Of a stretch of DNA of 64,000 bases, positions 24,424 to 32,399 are shown piece by piece. Both the position numbers and the translations under genes were made by a program. The stretch's first letter is position 1. The number at the start of each line of letters is the position of its first letter. The DNA comes from UBA8919 sp041658185 (GTDB lineage Bacteria > Elusimicrobiota > UBA8919): NCBI GenBank assembly GCA_041658185.1, contig JBBAAR010000009.1, positions 1-64,000 on the forward strand. Direction: 5' to 3'. Below the pieces are notes generated by a model, which was given only the letters and a program-made list of their open reading frames with translations, had not been told where the DNA came from and searched no databases.

Positions 24424-24795
24424 ATGGAAAAAAATCCGAGATTGGATGAATTGTCGCTGGATGAGATTAATGCTGTTTTGACACACAAGTGGTTTTTGTC
24501 ACAAAAGGCCTGCCACGATGTCGGAATTGATTTTGCCTTAAATGACTGGTTTCAAAATCATTCAAAAAAATGGCGTGATGAGAAGATGAAAGCTGATTCT
24601 GAAGCACAAAGAGCCGAAATTGAAAAACACAAATGGTTTCTTTCCAAAAAACTCGGTTATGATGTCGGAAGGCAACAGGCGGCGCTTGACTGGATAAAAT
24701 CCGGATTTGCCGAAGCGTGGAGAAATAAATCGGGACCCTATTGCGAAAAAAAAGATAGTAATGTAAAAGTGGGTAAACCCGCTCCTAACAATTAA
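24424..24795 (+). CDS. Small protein with two tandem HKWFLS-DVG repeats
   Basis: 123 residues built from two copies of a unit of about 35 residues. Copy 1 starts about residue 20 (THKWFLSQKACHDVGIDFAL-NDW) and copy 2 about residue 62 (KHKWFLSKKLGYDVGRQQAA-LDW). The shared pattern is HKWFLSxKxxxDVGxxxAxxDW, followed by a Lys/Trp-rich segment. No signal or membrane segment. I do not recognise an enzyme; the repeated aromatic and basic core suggests a binding role. It sits between the WecA-like gene and a PPC-domain gene. Confidence 0.6.
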   Translation: MEKNPRLDELSLDEINAVLTHKWFLSQKACHDVGIDFALNDWFQNHSKKWRDEKMKADSEAQRAEIEKHKWFLSKKLGYDVGRQQAALDWIKSGFAEAWRNKSGPYCEKKDSNVKVGKPAPNN

Positions 24796-24796
24796 A

Positions 24797-25234
24797 ATGA
24801 AATACACAGTCGGCAATATTGGGAAAGCAATAGTTGCAAAAATAGAAAACGGTGACGACCTGATAGGGTGTCTTACAGAAATTACGCTGAAAGAAAATAT
24901 TAAATCCGGAATCGTTTTCATTATCGGTGCAATTCATAAAAATAAAGCCGTCTGCGGTCCGCTTAAAGCTGTAATTCCTGCAAAACCTTTTTGGCAGAAT
25001 TTCCCGGGACCGTCTGAAATCGTAGGTATCGGAACTATTTTCCGACAGAAAAATCAGCCGAAAATTCATCTGCATTCGGCAATCGGAAGGGGAAAAATTA
25101 CCCGTGTGGGCTGTTTAAGAAATAAAACGGGAGTGTTTTTAATAGTTGAAGCAGTCATTTTTGAAATTAAAAATGTCAAAGCTAAAAGAATGTTTGATAA
25201 AAAATTCGCCTTATCTTTATTAGAGGTTTTGTGA
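24797..25234 (+). CDS. PPC (DUF296) domain protein
   Basis: 145 residues spanning one plants-and-prokaryotes-conserved (PPC) domain. It includes the metal-site motif PKIHLHSAIGRG near residues 92-103, and GIVFIIGAIHKNKAVCG at 36-52. Bacterial PPC proteins are trimers with a conserved His cluster; some bind DNA, others are thought to be enzymes. The start follows the previous stop by 1 nt. The assignment to the domain is good, the function is open. Confidence 0.75.
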   Translation: MKYTVGNIGKAIVAKIENGDDLIGCLTEITLKENIKSGIVFIIGAIHKNKAVCGPLKAVIPAKPFWQNFPGPSEIVGIGTIFRQKNQPKIHLHSAIGRGKITRVGCLRNKTGVFLIVEAVIFEIKNVKAKRMFDKKFALSLLEVL

Positions 25235-25316
25235 TTAAGATAAAGAGCACCAGCCTTTAATTTACATCGTCTCAGCCCTTTCATCATAAACTTTGCGATA
25301 TAACTAACATTTTTAT

Positions 25317-25345
25317 TTGCAATTTTTTTAATTATTTTGTATAAT
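25317..25345 (+). promoter_or_regulatory. Promoter of hisG-gltX
   Basis: TTGCAA (25317-25322), 17-bp spacer, TATAAT (25340-25345). The predicted start near 25352 gives a 27-nt leader containing the ggagg SD before ATG 25379. The rest of the 144-nt spacer after the PPC gene shows nothing else. Confidence 0.7.
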
Positions 25346-25378
25346 AATGCGATAGGTTTTGAATTTTTGGAGGCAAAA

Positions 25379-26251
25379 ATGAACAAACTTAAAATTGGAC
25401 TGCCGAAAGGGAGTTTACAGGAATCAACATTTGAACTTTTCAAAAAAGCGGGGATAAAAATTTATACATCAGAACGGTCATACTTTCCGACCTGTGATGA
25501 TGACGAACTTGAGATTACACTTGTGCGGTCACAGGAAATGGCAAAATGTGTTGAAGATGGTGCGTTTGATGCAGGCATCACCGGTTATGACTGGATTTAT
25601 GAGACGGGTGCTGATGTAAAAGAGGTTTGTGAACTTGTTTATGCAAAAAGCGGTTTTCGTTCTGTGAAATGGGTTCTTGCTGTACCAAATGATTCAAAGA
25701 TTCAGAGAGTAAAAGATTTAAACGGGAAAAGAATTGCGACGGAACTTGTAAATGTCGTTAAAAAATATCTATTAAAAAATAAAGTGAAAGCCAATGTTGA
25801 ATTCTCTTGGGGAGCAACTGAAGCGAAAACCCCTTCCATTGTAGATGCGATAGTTGAACTTACAGAGACCGGCTCGTCGCTTCGTGCTAATAACTTAAAA
25901 ATTATTGATGAAGTTTTAACATCTACAACCCGGCTTATTGCAAATAAAAATTCCGTCAAAAATAACTGGAAAAAGAAAAAAATTGAAAATCTCACTATAC
26001 TTCTGAAAGGTGCACTTGCAGCATTCGGTATGGTCGGGCTCAAAATGAATCTTAAAGAGGAAAATCTCGCCAAAATTATGAATATACTTCCGGCGCTTAA
26101 AAGACCGACGATTTCACGGCTTACAATTCCCGGCTGGATAGCAATTGAAGTAATCATAGAGGAAAAAACTGTCAAAAAAATTATACCGGAATTAAAGCGA
26201 GCCGGCGCCGAAGGAATTATTGAATATCCGCTTAACAAGGTGATTTACTGA
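25379..26251 (+). CDS. hisG: ATP phosphoribosyltransferase (long form)
   Basis: First step of histidine synthesis. 290 residues from ATG 25379 (SD ggagg, spacing 7); a TTG at 25337 is in frame but lies within the promoter. The long form has a C-terminal ACT-like regulatory domain (about 210-290), so HisZ is not needed. Motifs: KIGLPKGSLQEST, DAGITGYDW and the PRPP-loop variant ELTETGSSLRANNL. No other his gene is in the window. It overlaps gltX by 1 nt. Confidence 0.94.
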   Translation: MNKLKIGLPKGSLQESTFELFKKAGIKIYTSERSYFPTCDDDELEITLVRSQEMAKCVEDGAFDAGITGYDWIYETGADVKEVCELVYAKSGFRSVKWVLAVPNDSKIQRVKDLNGKRIATELVNVVKKYLLKNKVKANVEFSWGATEAKTPSIVDAIVELTETGSSLRANNLKIIDEVLTSTTRLIANKNSVKNNWKKKKIENLTILLKGALAAFGMVGLKMNLKEENLAKIMNILPALKRPTISRLTIPGWIAIEVIIEEKTVKKIIPELKRAGAEGIIEYPLNKVIY

Positions 26252-27663
26252 TGATTAGAGTTAGATTTGCCCCGTCGCCGACGGGTTTTTTGCATATCGG
26301 CGGATTAAGAACCGCGTTGTATAATTATTTATTTGCCAGACATAATGACGGTAAGTTTTTAATCCGTATAGAAGACACGGACAGAACCCGCATGGTTCCC
26401 GGTGCAGTTGAAAAACTTTTTGAGATATTGAAATGGTGCGGTCTTAATAATGACGAAGAGCCGGTGATACAATCCAAACGGCTTGATGTTTACAAAAAAT
26501 ATGTGGAAGAACTTTTAGAAAAAGATTCGGCATATAGATGTTTCTGCACATCAGAGCGGCTTGAAGAGATGAGAAAGTTGCAAATTGCTAAAAAACAACC
26601 GCCGAAATACGACGGCTTATGCCTTAAACTTTCAAAAGATGATTCCGAAAAACTCTCCAAAGAAAAACCTTTTACGGTAAGAATGAAGATGCCGCAGGAA
26701 GAAATTAAATTCATTGATATTATCCGCGGCGAAATAAAATTTCACGGTTCTTTAATTGACGACCAAATTATTTTAAAATCGGACGGTTATCCCACATATC
26801 ATCTTGCAAATGTTGTGGACGACCATTTGATGGAAATAAGTCATGTTATCAGAGGCGAGGAGTGGCTTTCTTCTACTCCGAAGCATGTAATTTTGTACAG
26901 GTATTTCGGTTGGATGCCGCCGCAATTTGCACATCTCCCGCTTTTACTTAATCCTGATAAGTCCAAATTGAGCAAGCGACAGTCCGATGTCGCCGTTGAG
27001 GATTACAGGGAGAAGGGATATTTACATGAAGCACTGTTAAATTATATTGCATTGCTCGGTTGGTCAACAGAGGACAGCCAGCAGATTTTTGAAATTAACG
27101 AATTAATTAAAAAGTTCACGCTGGAAAGATGCGGAAAATCCGGCGCAATTTTTGACGCACAAAAACTTTTGTGGATGAACGGTGAATACATCAGAAAAAT
27201 GCCGGTTGAGGAACTTGCCCGCCGGTCAAGTCCATTTTTACAAAAAGCGGGATTTGACATAAAAAATTTTGAATTTTTAAAAAAGTGCATTTCACTGGAG
27301 CACGACAAAATAAAACTTTTATCCGATGTCCCGCACCTTATTGACTTTTTCCTGAAAAATGATATTATTTACGACGAAAAAGCAGTAAATAAAGTTCTCA
27401 AAAAAGACGGCGTGAATAAAATACTTACGGATATTGCCGGCATTTATTCAAAAATAGAAAATTTTACTGCGAAGGCAATTGAAAACGAAACAAGAAAATA
27501 CGCCGAAGTTAACTTGCTGAAAACATCCCAAATTTTTCATCCCGTGAGGGTTGCGGTTTCGGGAAGAACAGAAGGCCCGTCGCTTTTTGATATGATTGAA
27601 ACTTTGGGAAAAGACAGAGTTTTATCGCGGTTGAGAAATGTAATCGGAGGAAAAAATGGCTGA
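26251..27663 (+). CDS. gltX: Glutamyl-tRNA synthetase
   Basis: Class I aminoacyl-tRNA synthetase. 470 residues. The HIGH-type motif is in RFAPSPTGFLHIGGLRTALYN; the KMSKS-type motif is KLSKRQSD (about residue 246). The Cys pair CFCTS lies in the zinc region. A tRNA-Gln gene follows 300 nt later and no glnS is seen in the window. A non-discriminating role followed by amidation is therefore possible but unproven. Starts at the hisG stop. Confidence 0.95.
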   Translation: MIRVRFAPSPTGFLHIGGLRTALYNYLFARHNDGKFLIRIEDTDRTRMVPGAVEKLFEILKWCGLNNDEEPVIQSKRLDVYKKYVEELLEKDSAYRCFCTSERLEEMRKLQIAKKQPPKYDGLCLKLSKDDSEKLSKEKPFTVRMKMPQEEIKFIDIIRGEIKFHGSLIDDQIILKSDGYPTYHLANVVDDHLMEISHVIRGEEWLSSTPKHVILYRYFGWMPPQFAHLPLLLNPDKSKLSKRQSDVAVEDYREKGYLHEALLNYIALLGWSTEDSQQIFEINELIKKFTLERCGKSGAIFDAQKLLWMNGEYIRKMPVEELARRSSPFLQKAGFDIKNFEFLKKCISLEHDKIKLLSDVPHLIDFFLKNDIIYDEKAVNKVLKKDGVNKILTDIAGIYSKIENFTAKAIENETRKYAEVNLLKTSQIFHPVRVAVSGRTEGPSLFDMIETLGKDRVLSRLRNVIGGKNG

Positions 27664-27946
27664 ACAGGAAAAGATAAATGAATATTTTTTGAGTTTGGTG
27701 TTTTCACTTTCTGCGGCGGCAATGCAACAGATGGGAAAAATATCCAATCCGGTAACTAACAAAATCGAAAAAAATCTTGAACAGGCAAAAGTTTCAATAG
27801 ATATAATTGAAATGCTTGTTGGGAAAACAAAAGGCAATCTTTCCGCTGAAGAAAATAAATTTTTATCGTCTACACTTTCAGATTTACAGTTAAATTTTGT
27901 CGACGAACTTGATAAAGATTCAAAAACGGAACACAGGACAAATTAA
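27656..27946 (+). CDS. DUF1844 family protein
   Basis: 96 residues matching the DUF1844 pattern: FSLSAAAMQQMGKISNPVTNKIEKNLEQAKVSIDIIEMLVGKTKGNLSAEE, split here as a helix, an NP turn and KTKGNL. It ends with LSDLQLNFVDEL. The family is widespread in Deltaproteobacteria, PVC and related lineages and has no established function. It overlaps gltX by 8 nt. Confidence 0.85.
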   Translation: MAEQEKINEYFLSLVFSLSAAAMQQMGKISNPVTNKIEKNLEQAKVSIDIIEMLVGKTKGNLSAEENKFLSSTLSDLQLNFVDELDKDSKTEHRTN

Positions 27947-27964
27947 TATTGAGCGAGCGAGAGT

Positions 27965-28035
27965 TGCCGGGTGGTGTAATGGTAACACAGATGCCTCTGG
28001 AGCATCCGTTCTAGGTTCGAGCCCTAGCCCGGCAG
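27965..28035 (+). tRNA. tRNA-Gln (CTG anticodon)
   Basis: A 71-nt cloverleaf. Acceptor stem tgccggg/cccggca, anticodon stem gatgc/gcatc with loop ctctgga (anticodon CTG), and T-arm ctagg-ttcgagc-cctag. U1-A72 and G73 are the usual tRNA-Gln features. CCA is not encoded. It lies between the DUF1844 gene and eno. Confidence 0.95.
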
Positions 28036-28125
28036 GATTTTGAAAATTATATGAAAGGTTTTTCTGATATTCTTTTACTTCGGTAAAAAAACATCGGGAT
28101 TACTAAAGACAATCGGAGGAGAAAA

Positions 28126-29406
28126 ATGAGCAAGATTAAAAGAATTGTAGGACGGGAGATTCTGGATTCACGGGGTAACCCGACGGTGGAAGTTGACGTA
28201 ATTTTGGAAAACGGGATTTTGGGCAGAGCGGCTGTTCCTTCCGGCGCTTCAACCGGAGAACATGAAGCGGTGGAATTAAGAGACGGCGATAAAAAGAGAT
28301 ACCTCGGCAAGGGTACGCTTAAAGCAGTTGAAAATGTCAACAAAATCATTGCGCCGGCAATTATCGGAATGAATGCAGAAAACCAGATTGAAATTGACAG
28401 AAAAATGATTTCTATTGACGGAACAAAAAATAAAGCAAAGTTAGGCGCCAATGCAATTCTGGGCGTTTCGCTTGCTGTCTGCCGTGCATCTGCATCAGAT
28501 AAAAAACTTCCGCTTTATAAATACATCCGTTCAGCGTATAATATTAAATTAAACGATTATGTTTTACCTGTCCCAATGATGAATATCTTAAACGGCGGCT
28601 CCCACGCCGACAATAATGTTGACCTGCAGGAATTTATGGTTTTCCCAAAAGGCGCCAAAAGTTTTCGTGAAGCATTGAGATACGGGACAGAGATATTTCA
28701 TAACTTAAAAAAAGTGCTGAAAGACAAAAATTATAATACTTCCGTCGGTGACGAGGGCGGTTTTGCCCCGAATCTTAACTCAAACGAAGAGGCACTTGAA
28801 GTAATTATTGAAGCCATAAAAAAAGCGGGCTATGTTCCCGGAAGAGATATTTTCATTGCACTTGACCCCGCATCGTCGGAATTTTACAAAGACGGAAAAT
28901 ATATTTTGGAGGGCGAGAAATCGGACAAAATAAAAACTTCCGAACAAATGGTAAATTTCTACGAAAACCTCGTAGGTAAATATCCTATTGTTTCAATTGA
29001 AGACGGTCTTGCCGAGGATGATTGGGACGGTTGGAAACTGATGACCGATAAACTCGGAAAAAAAATCCAGATTGTCGGCGATGACCTGTTCGTCACAAAT
29101 GTTGAGCGTCTGCAAAGAGGAATAAACACAAAAACCGCGAATTCTATTTTGATAAAACTCAACCAGATAGGAACTCTTACGGAGACGATTGATACGATTC
29201 TTATGGCGCACAAGGCGGGTTATACGACGGTAATTTCGCATCGTTCGGGTGAAACAGAGGATAGTTTTATTGCGGATTTATCCGTTGCTGTAAATTCGGG
29301 TCAGATAAAAACCGGTTCCGCCAGCCGTACCGATAGAATTTGTAAATATAATCAGTTATTGCGGATTGAAGAGGAATTGTCCGATGCCGCTAAATTCGGT
29401 AAATAA
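28126..29406 (+). CDS. eno: Enolase
   Basis: Converts 2-phosphoglycerate to phosphoenolpyruvate. 426 residues. Motifs: GREILDSRGNPTVEVDV, PSGASTGEHEAVELRDGD, NGGSHADNNVDLQEFMV, VGDEGGFAPNL, metal ligands in IALDPASSEF, SIEDGLAEDDW, VGDDLFVTN, and the catalytic LIKLNQIGTLTET and SHRSGETED. A strong SD (cggagga) precedes ATG 28126. PPDK at 46 kb acts at the next node of the pathway. Confidence 0.97.
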   Translation: MSKIKRIVGREILDSRGNPTVEVDVILENGILGRAAVPSGASTGEHEAVELRDGDKKRYLGKGTLKAVENVNKIIAPAIIGMNAENQIEIDRKMISIDGTKNKAKLGANAILGVSLAVCRASASDKKLPLYKYIRSAYNIKLNDYVLPVPMMNILNGGSHADNNVDLQEFMVFPKGAKSFREALRYGTEIFHNLKKVLKDKNYNTSVGDEGGFAPNLNSNEEALEVIIEAIKKAGYVPGRDIFIALDPASSEFYKDGKYILEGEKSDKIKTSEQMVNFYENLVGKYPIVSIEDGLAEDDWDGWKLMTDKLGKKIQIVGDDLFVTNVERLQRGINTKTANSILIKLNQIGTLTETIDTILMAHKAGYTTVISHRSGETEDSFIADLSVAVNSGQIKTGSASRTDRICKYNQLLRIEEELSDAAKFGK

Positions 29407-29671
29407 GAAAAAAATATATTTTTGGATTGCAGTAACCTTAGCGGTCTTGGTTCTTTTCGGCAACGACGGAATGAGAAGCATAATTAGCCAGCGAATAGAA
29501 CTTACGAAACTGAATAAAAAACTTGAAGCGATTGAGACGGAAAACAGGGATTTAAGAATTAAACTTTACAATTTTGAAAACAATCAGGCATACATTGAAA
29601 GAGAGGCAAGAAAAAAACTTGGGCTTATACAACCCGGAGAAATAAAATATAAATTTGTTGAAGCCGAATAA
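29384..29671 (+). CDS. FtsB/DivIC septum formation initiator family protein
   Basis: 95 residues from ATG 29384 within the end of eno (23-nt overlap). One N-terminal membrane helix (about 11-27), then a Leu-zipper coiled coil (about 40-75; KLNKKLEAIETENRDLRIKLYN), then the conserved ExxARxxLGLIxPGE motif, here EREARKKLGLIQPGEIKY. This is the FtsB/DivIC layout, part of the FtsQLB division complex. Eno-ftsB adjacency is common. Confidence 0.88.
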   Translation: MPLNSVNKKKIYFWIAVTLAVLVLFGNDGMRSIISQRIELTKLNKKLEAIETENRDLRIKLYNFENNQAYIEREARKKLGLIQPGEIKYKFVEAE

Positions 29672-29675
29672 GTTG

Positions 29676-29704
29676 TTGCAAAAAATATTTTTTTGTGATA
29701 TAAT
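29676..29704 (+). promoter_or_regulatory. Promoter of rpsF operon
   Basis: TTGCAA (29676-29681), 17-bp spacer, TATAAT (29699-29704), starting 5 nt after the ftsB stop. The leader of about 65 nt includes tcctg..ctttagcgggatgg and ends in the SD aaggagg before ATG 29777; S6:S18 binds its own leader in other bacteria, but I cannot identify that fold here. Confidence 0.7.
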
Positions 29705-29776
29705 AACAAAAGTTTTCCTGCACTTTACTATCCTGTGCTTTAGCGGGATGGTCATATGTCCAAAAAGGAGGCGTTC

Positions 29777-30154
29777 ATGCCTAATTACGAAACGGTTTTT
29801 ATTTTAAAACCGACATTATCAAACGAAAAAGTTGAAGAGGTCTTGGGAAAGGTAAAAGGAATTATAACTTCCGGTAACGGCACCGTTATTTTGTCGGACA
29901 GTTGGGGGAAAAGACGGCTTGCATATCCCGTTAAAAAAAATAAAGAAGGAACTTATTTCCTCTTACAATTTTCTGCCGACGGCAAAGTTGTAGGTGTTCT
30001 TGAAAATTTTTTCAGAACCACCGATGATGTTATAAAATATATAACTATTAAGATAGAAAAATCCTTCAAGAAAAAAACTGAACCGAAAAAGGAGGAAAAA
30101 TCCGACATTGTCAAACCGGAAATAGAAGGTCAGGAAAAACCGGTCGCTGAATAA
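29777..30154 (+). CDS. rpsF: Ribosomal protein bS6
   Basis: 30S subunit protein pairing with bS18. 125 residues from ATG 29777, placed 6 nt after aaggagg; an in-frame ATG at 29756 lies upstream of that SD. The start MPNYETVFILKPTLSNEKVEEV is typical bS6, with GKRRLAYPVKKNKEGTYFLLQF in the middle. A Lys/Glu-rich C-terminal tail extends beyond the core. The operon continues ssb-rpsR-DUF2232-rplI. Confidence 0.95.
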   Translation: MPNYETVFILKPTLSNEKVEEVLGKVKGIITSGNGTVILSDSWGKRRLAYPVKKNKEGTYFLLQFSADGKVVGVLENFFRTTDDVIKYITIKIEKSFKKKTEPKKEEKSDIVKPEIEGQEKPVAE

Positions 30155-30178
30155 AATCTAAAATACGGGGGGGGAATT

Positions 30179-30619
30179 ATGGCAAGTTTCAGTAAAGTTA
30201 TACTGATGGGCAATGTTACAAGAGATCCGGAAATAAGGGCGTTACCGAGCGGAACTTCTCTGGCAAGTTTCAGCGTGGGAATCAACAGAAGATACAAGGG
30301 TTCAGACGGTAATCCGAAAGAGGAAACCTGTTTTGTTGACATAACATTTTTCGGTAAATCGGCGGAGATATGCGAAAAATATGTTCACAAAGGCGACAGC
30401 ATTGTTATAGAAGGCCGTCTGAAACAGGATAGTTGGGAAAAAGACGGGCAGAAAAAAAGCAAACTTGTCGTCATCGGCGAAAAACTTCATCTTATGCCTA
30501 AAAGAGGTGAAAAAGCGGATGAGTCGGCGGTGGAAATTGTAAGTGAGGAATCGGTAGAGAATTATAAACCGGTGTTGAAACCGTCAAAAAAGAAAAAAGA
30601 CGACGAAGTGCCGTTTTGA
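30179..30619 (+). CDS. ssb: Single-stranded DNA-binding protein
   Basis: 146 residues with an OB fold: SFSKVILMGNVTRDPEIRALPSGTSLASFSVGINRRYK and VDITFFGKSAEICEKYVHKGDSIVIEGRL. The C-terminal acidic tip reads DDEVPF, the protein-docking tail that recruits repair and replication partners. The SD is an unusual run of eight G (30167-30174), which could slip. rpsF lies 24 nt upstream. Confidence 0.95.
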   Translation: MASFSKVILMGNVTRDPEIRALPSGTSLASFSVGINRRYKGSDGNPKEETCFVDITFFGKSAEICEKYVHKGDSIVIEGRLKQDSWEKDGQKKSKLVVIGEKLHLMPKRGEKADESAVEIVSEESVENYKPVLKPSKKKKDDEVPF

Positions 30620-30621
30620 GG

Positions 30622-30731
30622 GACAGAGAAATAGTTTATACGACAGAGAATTAGTTTATACAACAGAGAATTGGTGAATTAGAAAAAAATCTAATTCTCT
30701 AATTCTCTAATTCTCTAATCTCTGGTGTTAA
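30622..30731 (+). repeat. Hairpin leader module upstream of rpsR (copy 2)
   Basis: Left half: a 20-nt unit gacagagaattagtttatac repeated about 2.7 times (30622-30674). Right half: taattctc units with period 8 (about 30691-30719), complementary to the left units. The tail ctctggtgtta at 30721-30731 equals that of the glmS module. The left arm starts 2 nt after the ssb stop and the tail ends 12 nt before the preferred rpsR ATG. Confidence 0.75.
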
Positions 30732-30742
30732 TAGGGGGAATG

Positions 30743-31021
30743 ATGTTGATTAATAAGAAAAAAAATACAAAAAAAGGCGGAAAAAAAACATTCGGAAAAT
30801 TCTCGAAAAGGAAACAGTTTAAAAAAAGATTTTGCCGTTTTTGCGCCGACAAGATAGAAATAGATTACAAGAACGTAGGACTTCTGAAAAATTATATTTC
30901 CGACAGAGGTAAGATTTTTTCATCAAGATTTACGGGTGTGTGTGTGAAGCATCAGAGGATTTTAACAAGAGCCATTAAAAGGGCAAGAAACATTGCCATT
31001 ATACCGTTTGTTAATTTGTAG
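30743..31021 (+). CDS. rpsR: Ribosomal protein bS18
   Basis: 92 residues from ATG 30743; ATG 30740 and GTG 30725 are in frame, the latter within the repeat tail. The SD is agggggaa. The C-terminal two thirds is typical bS18: RFCRFCADKIEIDYKNVGLLKNY, ISDRGKIFSSRFTGVCVKHQR, ILTRAIKRARNIAIIPFV. It carries a four-Cys set (CRFC, and one later Cys) that may bind zinc in part. The N-terminus is a Lys-rich extension. Confidence 0.92.
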   Translation: MLINKKKNTKKGGKKTFGKFSKRKQFKKRFCRFCADKIEIDYKNVGLLKNYISDRGKIFSSRFTGVCVKHQRILTRAIKRARNIAIIPFVNL

Positions 31022-31024
31022 GAT

Positions 31025-31918
31025 ATGTCTGCAATAAAAAAAGTTTTTCTATTTGCGTCTTTTTCGTTTCTTTTTTTTATGTCGGGTTTTGCAATTCCGT
31101 TTATAGGAATTTTTTTCCTGCCGCTGTCTTCGGTATCACTCGTCCTTTTATTTGTTAAAAGCGGAGTTTTGTCGGGGCTTATAGGGATTATTATAACAAC
31201 CGCGGCAATTTACGGATTTATTCCCCACGGCGCCGTCCTTTCTTTTGCTTTTTTATTATTTGTTGTCCTCAATTCATTGTTTTTATATTCCGGAATAAAA
31301 AGAAAAAAAAGTTGTTGGCGGATAATTGCGGATTCCTGCATTGGAGTATCGTTCGTATCCGTTGCAGTTATTTTGTCGTTTATAATTTACGGCTTTCAGA
31401 TTTCATGGATAAACTCCAGAATTGCCGCCGGCATTCCGAAAGATATTGCCGCCACGTTTGTGGAACTTATTACAAGAAACATTTATTCAATAGCGGTAAT
31501 TTTTGTTGTTATAATGGTAACGCTTTCCTATATCTTTCTCTCTGCGGGAGCGGATAGGTTTGATGTAAAAATAAAAAAACTTCAACCTCTTGAAAAATGG
31601 CGGCTGCCCGAAAAGTTTGTATTCGCACTTATATTTTCGCTTTTATTTTATATTGTTTTCAAAGATGGAAAAAGTACCGTTCTTTTTCAAATTTCGGAGA
31701 ACATTCTTAATCTGATTTTTTTTATTTATTTCGTCGGCGGATTATCAGTAGGCAAATTTTTTTTCAGCAAGTCAAAAGCGATGCTTGTCCTTGCATATAT
31801 CGTTTTTATTCTATATTCGCCGGCGGCAGTATTTCTGGGTGTTTCGGATGTATGGCTTGATTTCAGAAAGAAAAAGGAGGATGTAAATAATGAAGGTTAT
31901 CTTAAAACAGGAGATTAA
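31025..31918 (+). CDS. DUF2232 (YybS-like) multi-pass membrane protein
   Basis: 297 residues with seven or eight hydrophobic segments and a basic C-terminus. Its position between rpsR and rplI and its membrane layout match the DUF2232/YybS family often found there. Function unknown in any organism to my knowledge. Its 3' end overlaps rplI by 29 nt, an unusually long overlap that implies translational coupling; the rplI SD (aaggagg) lies inside it. Confidence 0.75.
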   Translation: MSAIKKVFLFASFSFLFFMSGFAIPFIGIFFLPLSSVSLVLLFVKSGVLSGLIGIIITTAAIYGFIPHGAVLSFAFLLFVVLNSLFLYSGIKRKKSCWRIIADSCIGVSFVSVAVILSFIIYGFQISWINSRIAAGIPKDIAATFVELITRNIYSIAVIFVVIMVTLSYIFLSAGADRFDVKIKKLQPLEKWRLPEKFVFALIFSLLFYIVFKDGKSTVLFQISENILNLIFFIYFVGGLSVGKFFFSKSKAMLVLAYIVFILYSPAAVFLGVSDVWLDFRKKKEDVNNEGYLKTGD

Positions 31919-32354
31919 AGGGTTGGGAAAAATAGGGGATATAAAGTCCGTAAAAGACGGTTACGCCAGAAATTTTCTTTTTCCAAAAGGACTTGTACTT
32001 GAAGCAAACGACAGGAATCTGAAAATTATTGAGAAAGAAAAAATAAAGGTTGCAGAAATTATGAAAAACGAACTTACCTCAGCCGCCGAGTTTGCAAAAA
32101 AACTTTCATCAGTTTCAATAACGATACCGGTCGCCGCCGCATCCGGCGAGGAAAATAAAATTTTCGGTTCCGTCGGTCCCGCAGATATTTCAGCAGCACT
32201 TAAAACAGAAGGTTTTGATATTGACAAAAAATCAATCGTTCTTGATAATCCCTTAAAAGAACTCGGGGCGTTTGATGTTGCCGTAAAAATTCATCCGGAA
32301 GTAACCGCAAAAATAAAGGTCTGGCTCGTCAGAAAGGCAGAGAATAGAGAATAG
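31890..32354 (+). CDS. rplI: Ribosomal protein bL9
   Basis: 154 residues: MKVILKQEIKGLGKIGDIKSVKDGYARNFLFPKGLVLEA is the N-terminal domain and a long connecting helix follows, then the C-terminal domain with IFGSVGPADISAAL and VKIHPEVTAKIKVWLV. The last residues (KAENRE) are encoded by the left arm of the hairpin repeat that leads into dnaB. 23S-binding protein at the L1 stalk base. Confidence 0.95.
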   Translation: MKVILKQEIKGLGKIGDIKSVKDGYARNFLFPKGLVLEANDRNLKIIEKEKIKVAEIMKNELTSAAEFAKKLSSVSITIPVAAASGEENKIFGSVGPADISAALKTEGFDIDKKSIVLDNPLKELGAFDVAVKIHPEVTAKIKVWLVRKAENRE

Positions 32355-32391
32355 AGCGGAGAGCGGATAGTTTTCTATGCACTATGCTCTG
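32338..32391 (+). repeat. Hairpin leader module upstream of dnaB (copy 3)
   Basis: Left arm cagagaatagagaatag (32338-32354) ends exactly on the rplI stop codon. Right arm ctatgcactatgctctg (32375-32391) is its reverse complement with 14 of 17 matches. The tail ctctgatgtta then leads to the dnaB ATG at 32400. The sequence of the units differs from the glmS/rpsR copies, but the architecture and tail are the same. Confidence 0.65.
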
Positions 32392-32399
32392 ATGTTATT

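Noticed and set aside
25702..26238. 178-codon open frame on the minus strand opposite hisG
   Set aside because: Lies fully antisense to the strongly supported hisG coding frame, has no recognisable domain or SD, and its Ser/Ile-rich composition is the mirror of the hisG codons.
28047..28451. 134-codon minus-strand frame over the eno start
   Set aside because: Antisense to the enolase N-terminus and the eno SD; no supporting motif.
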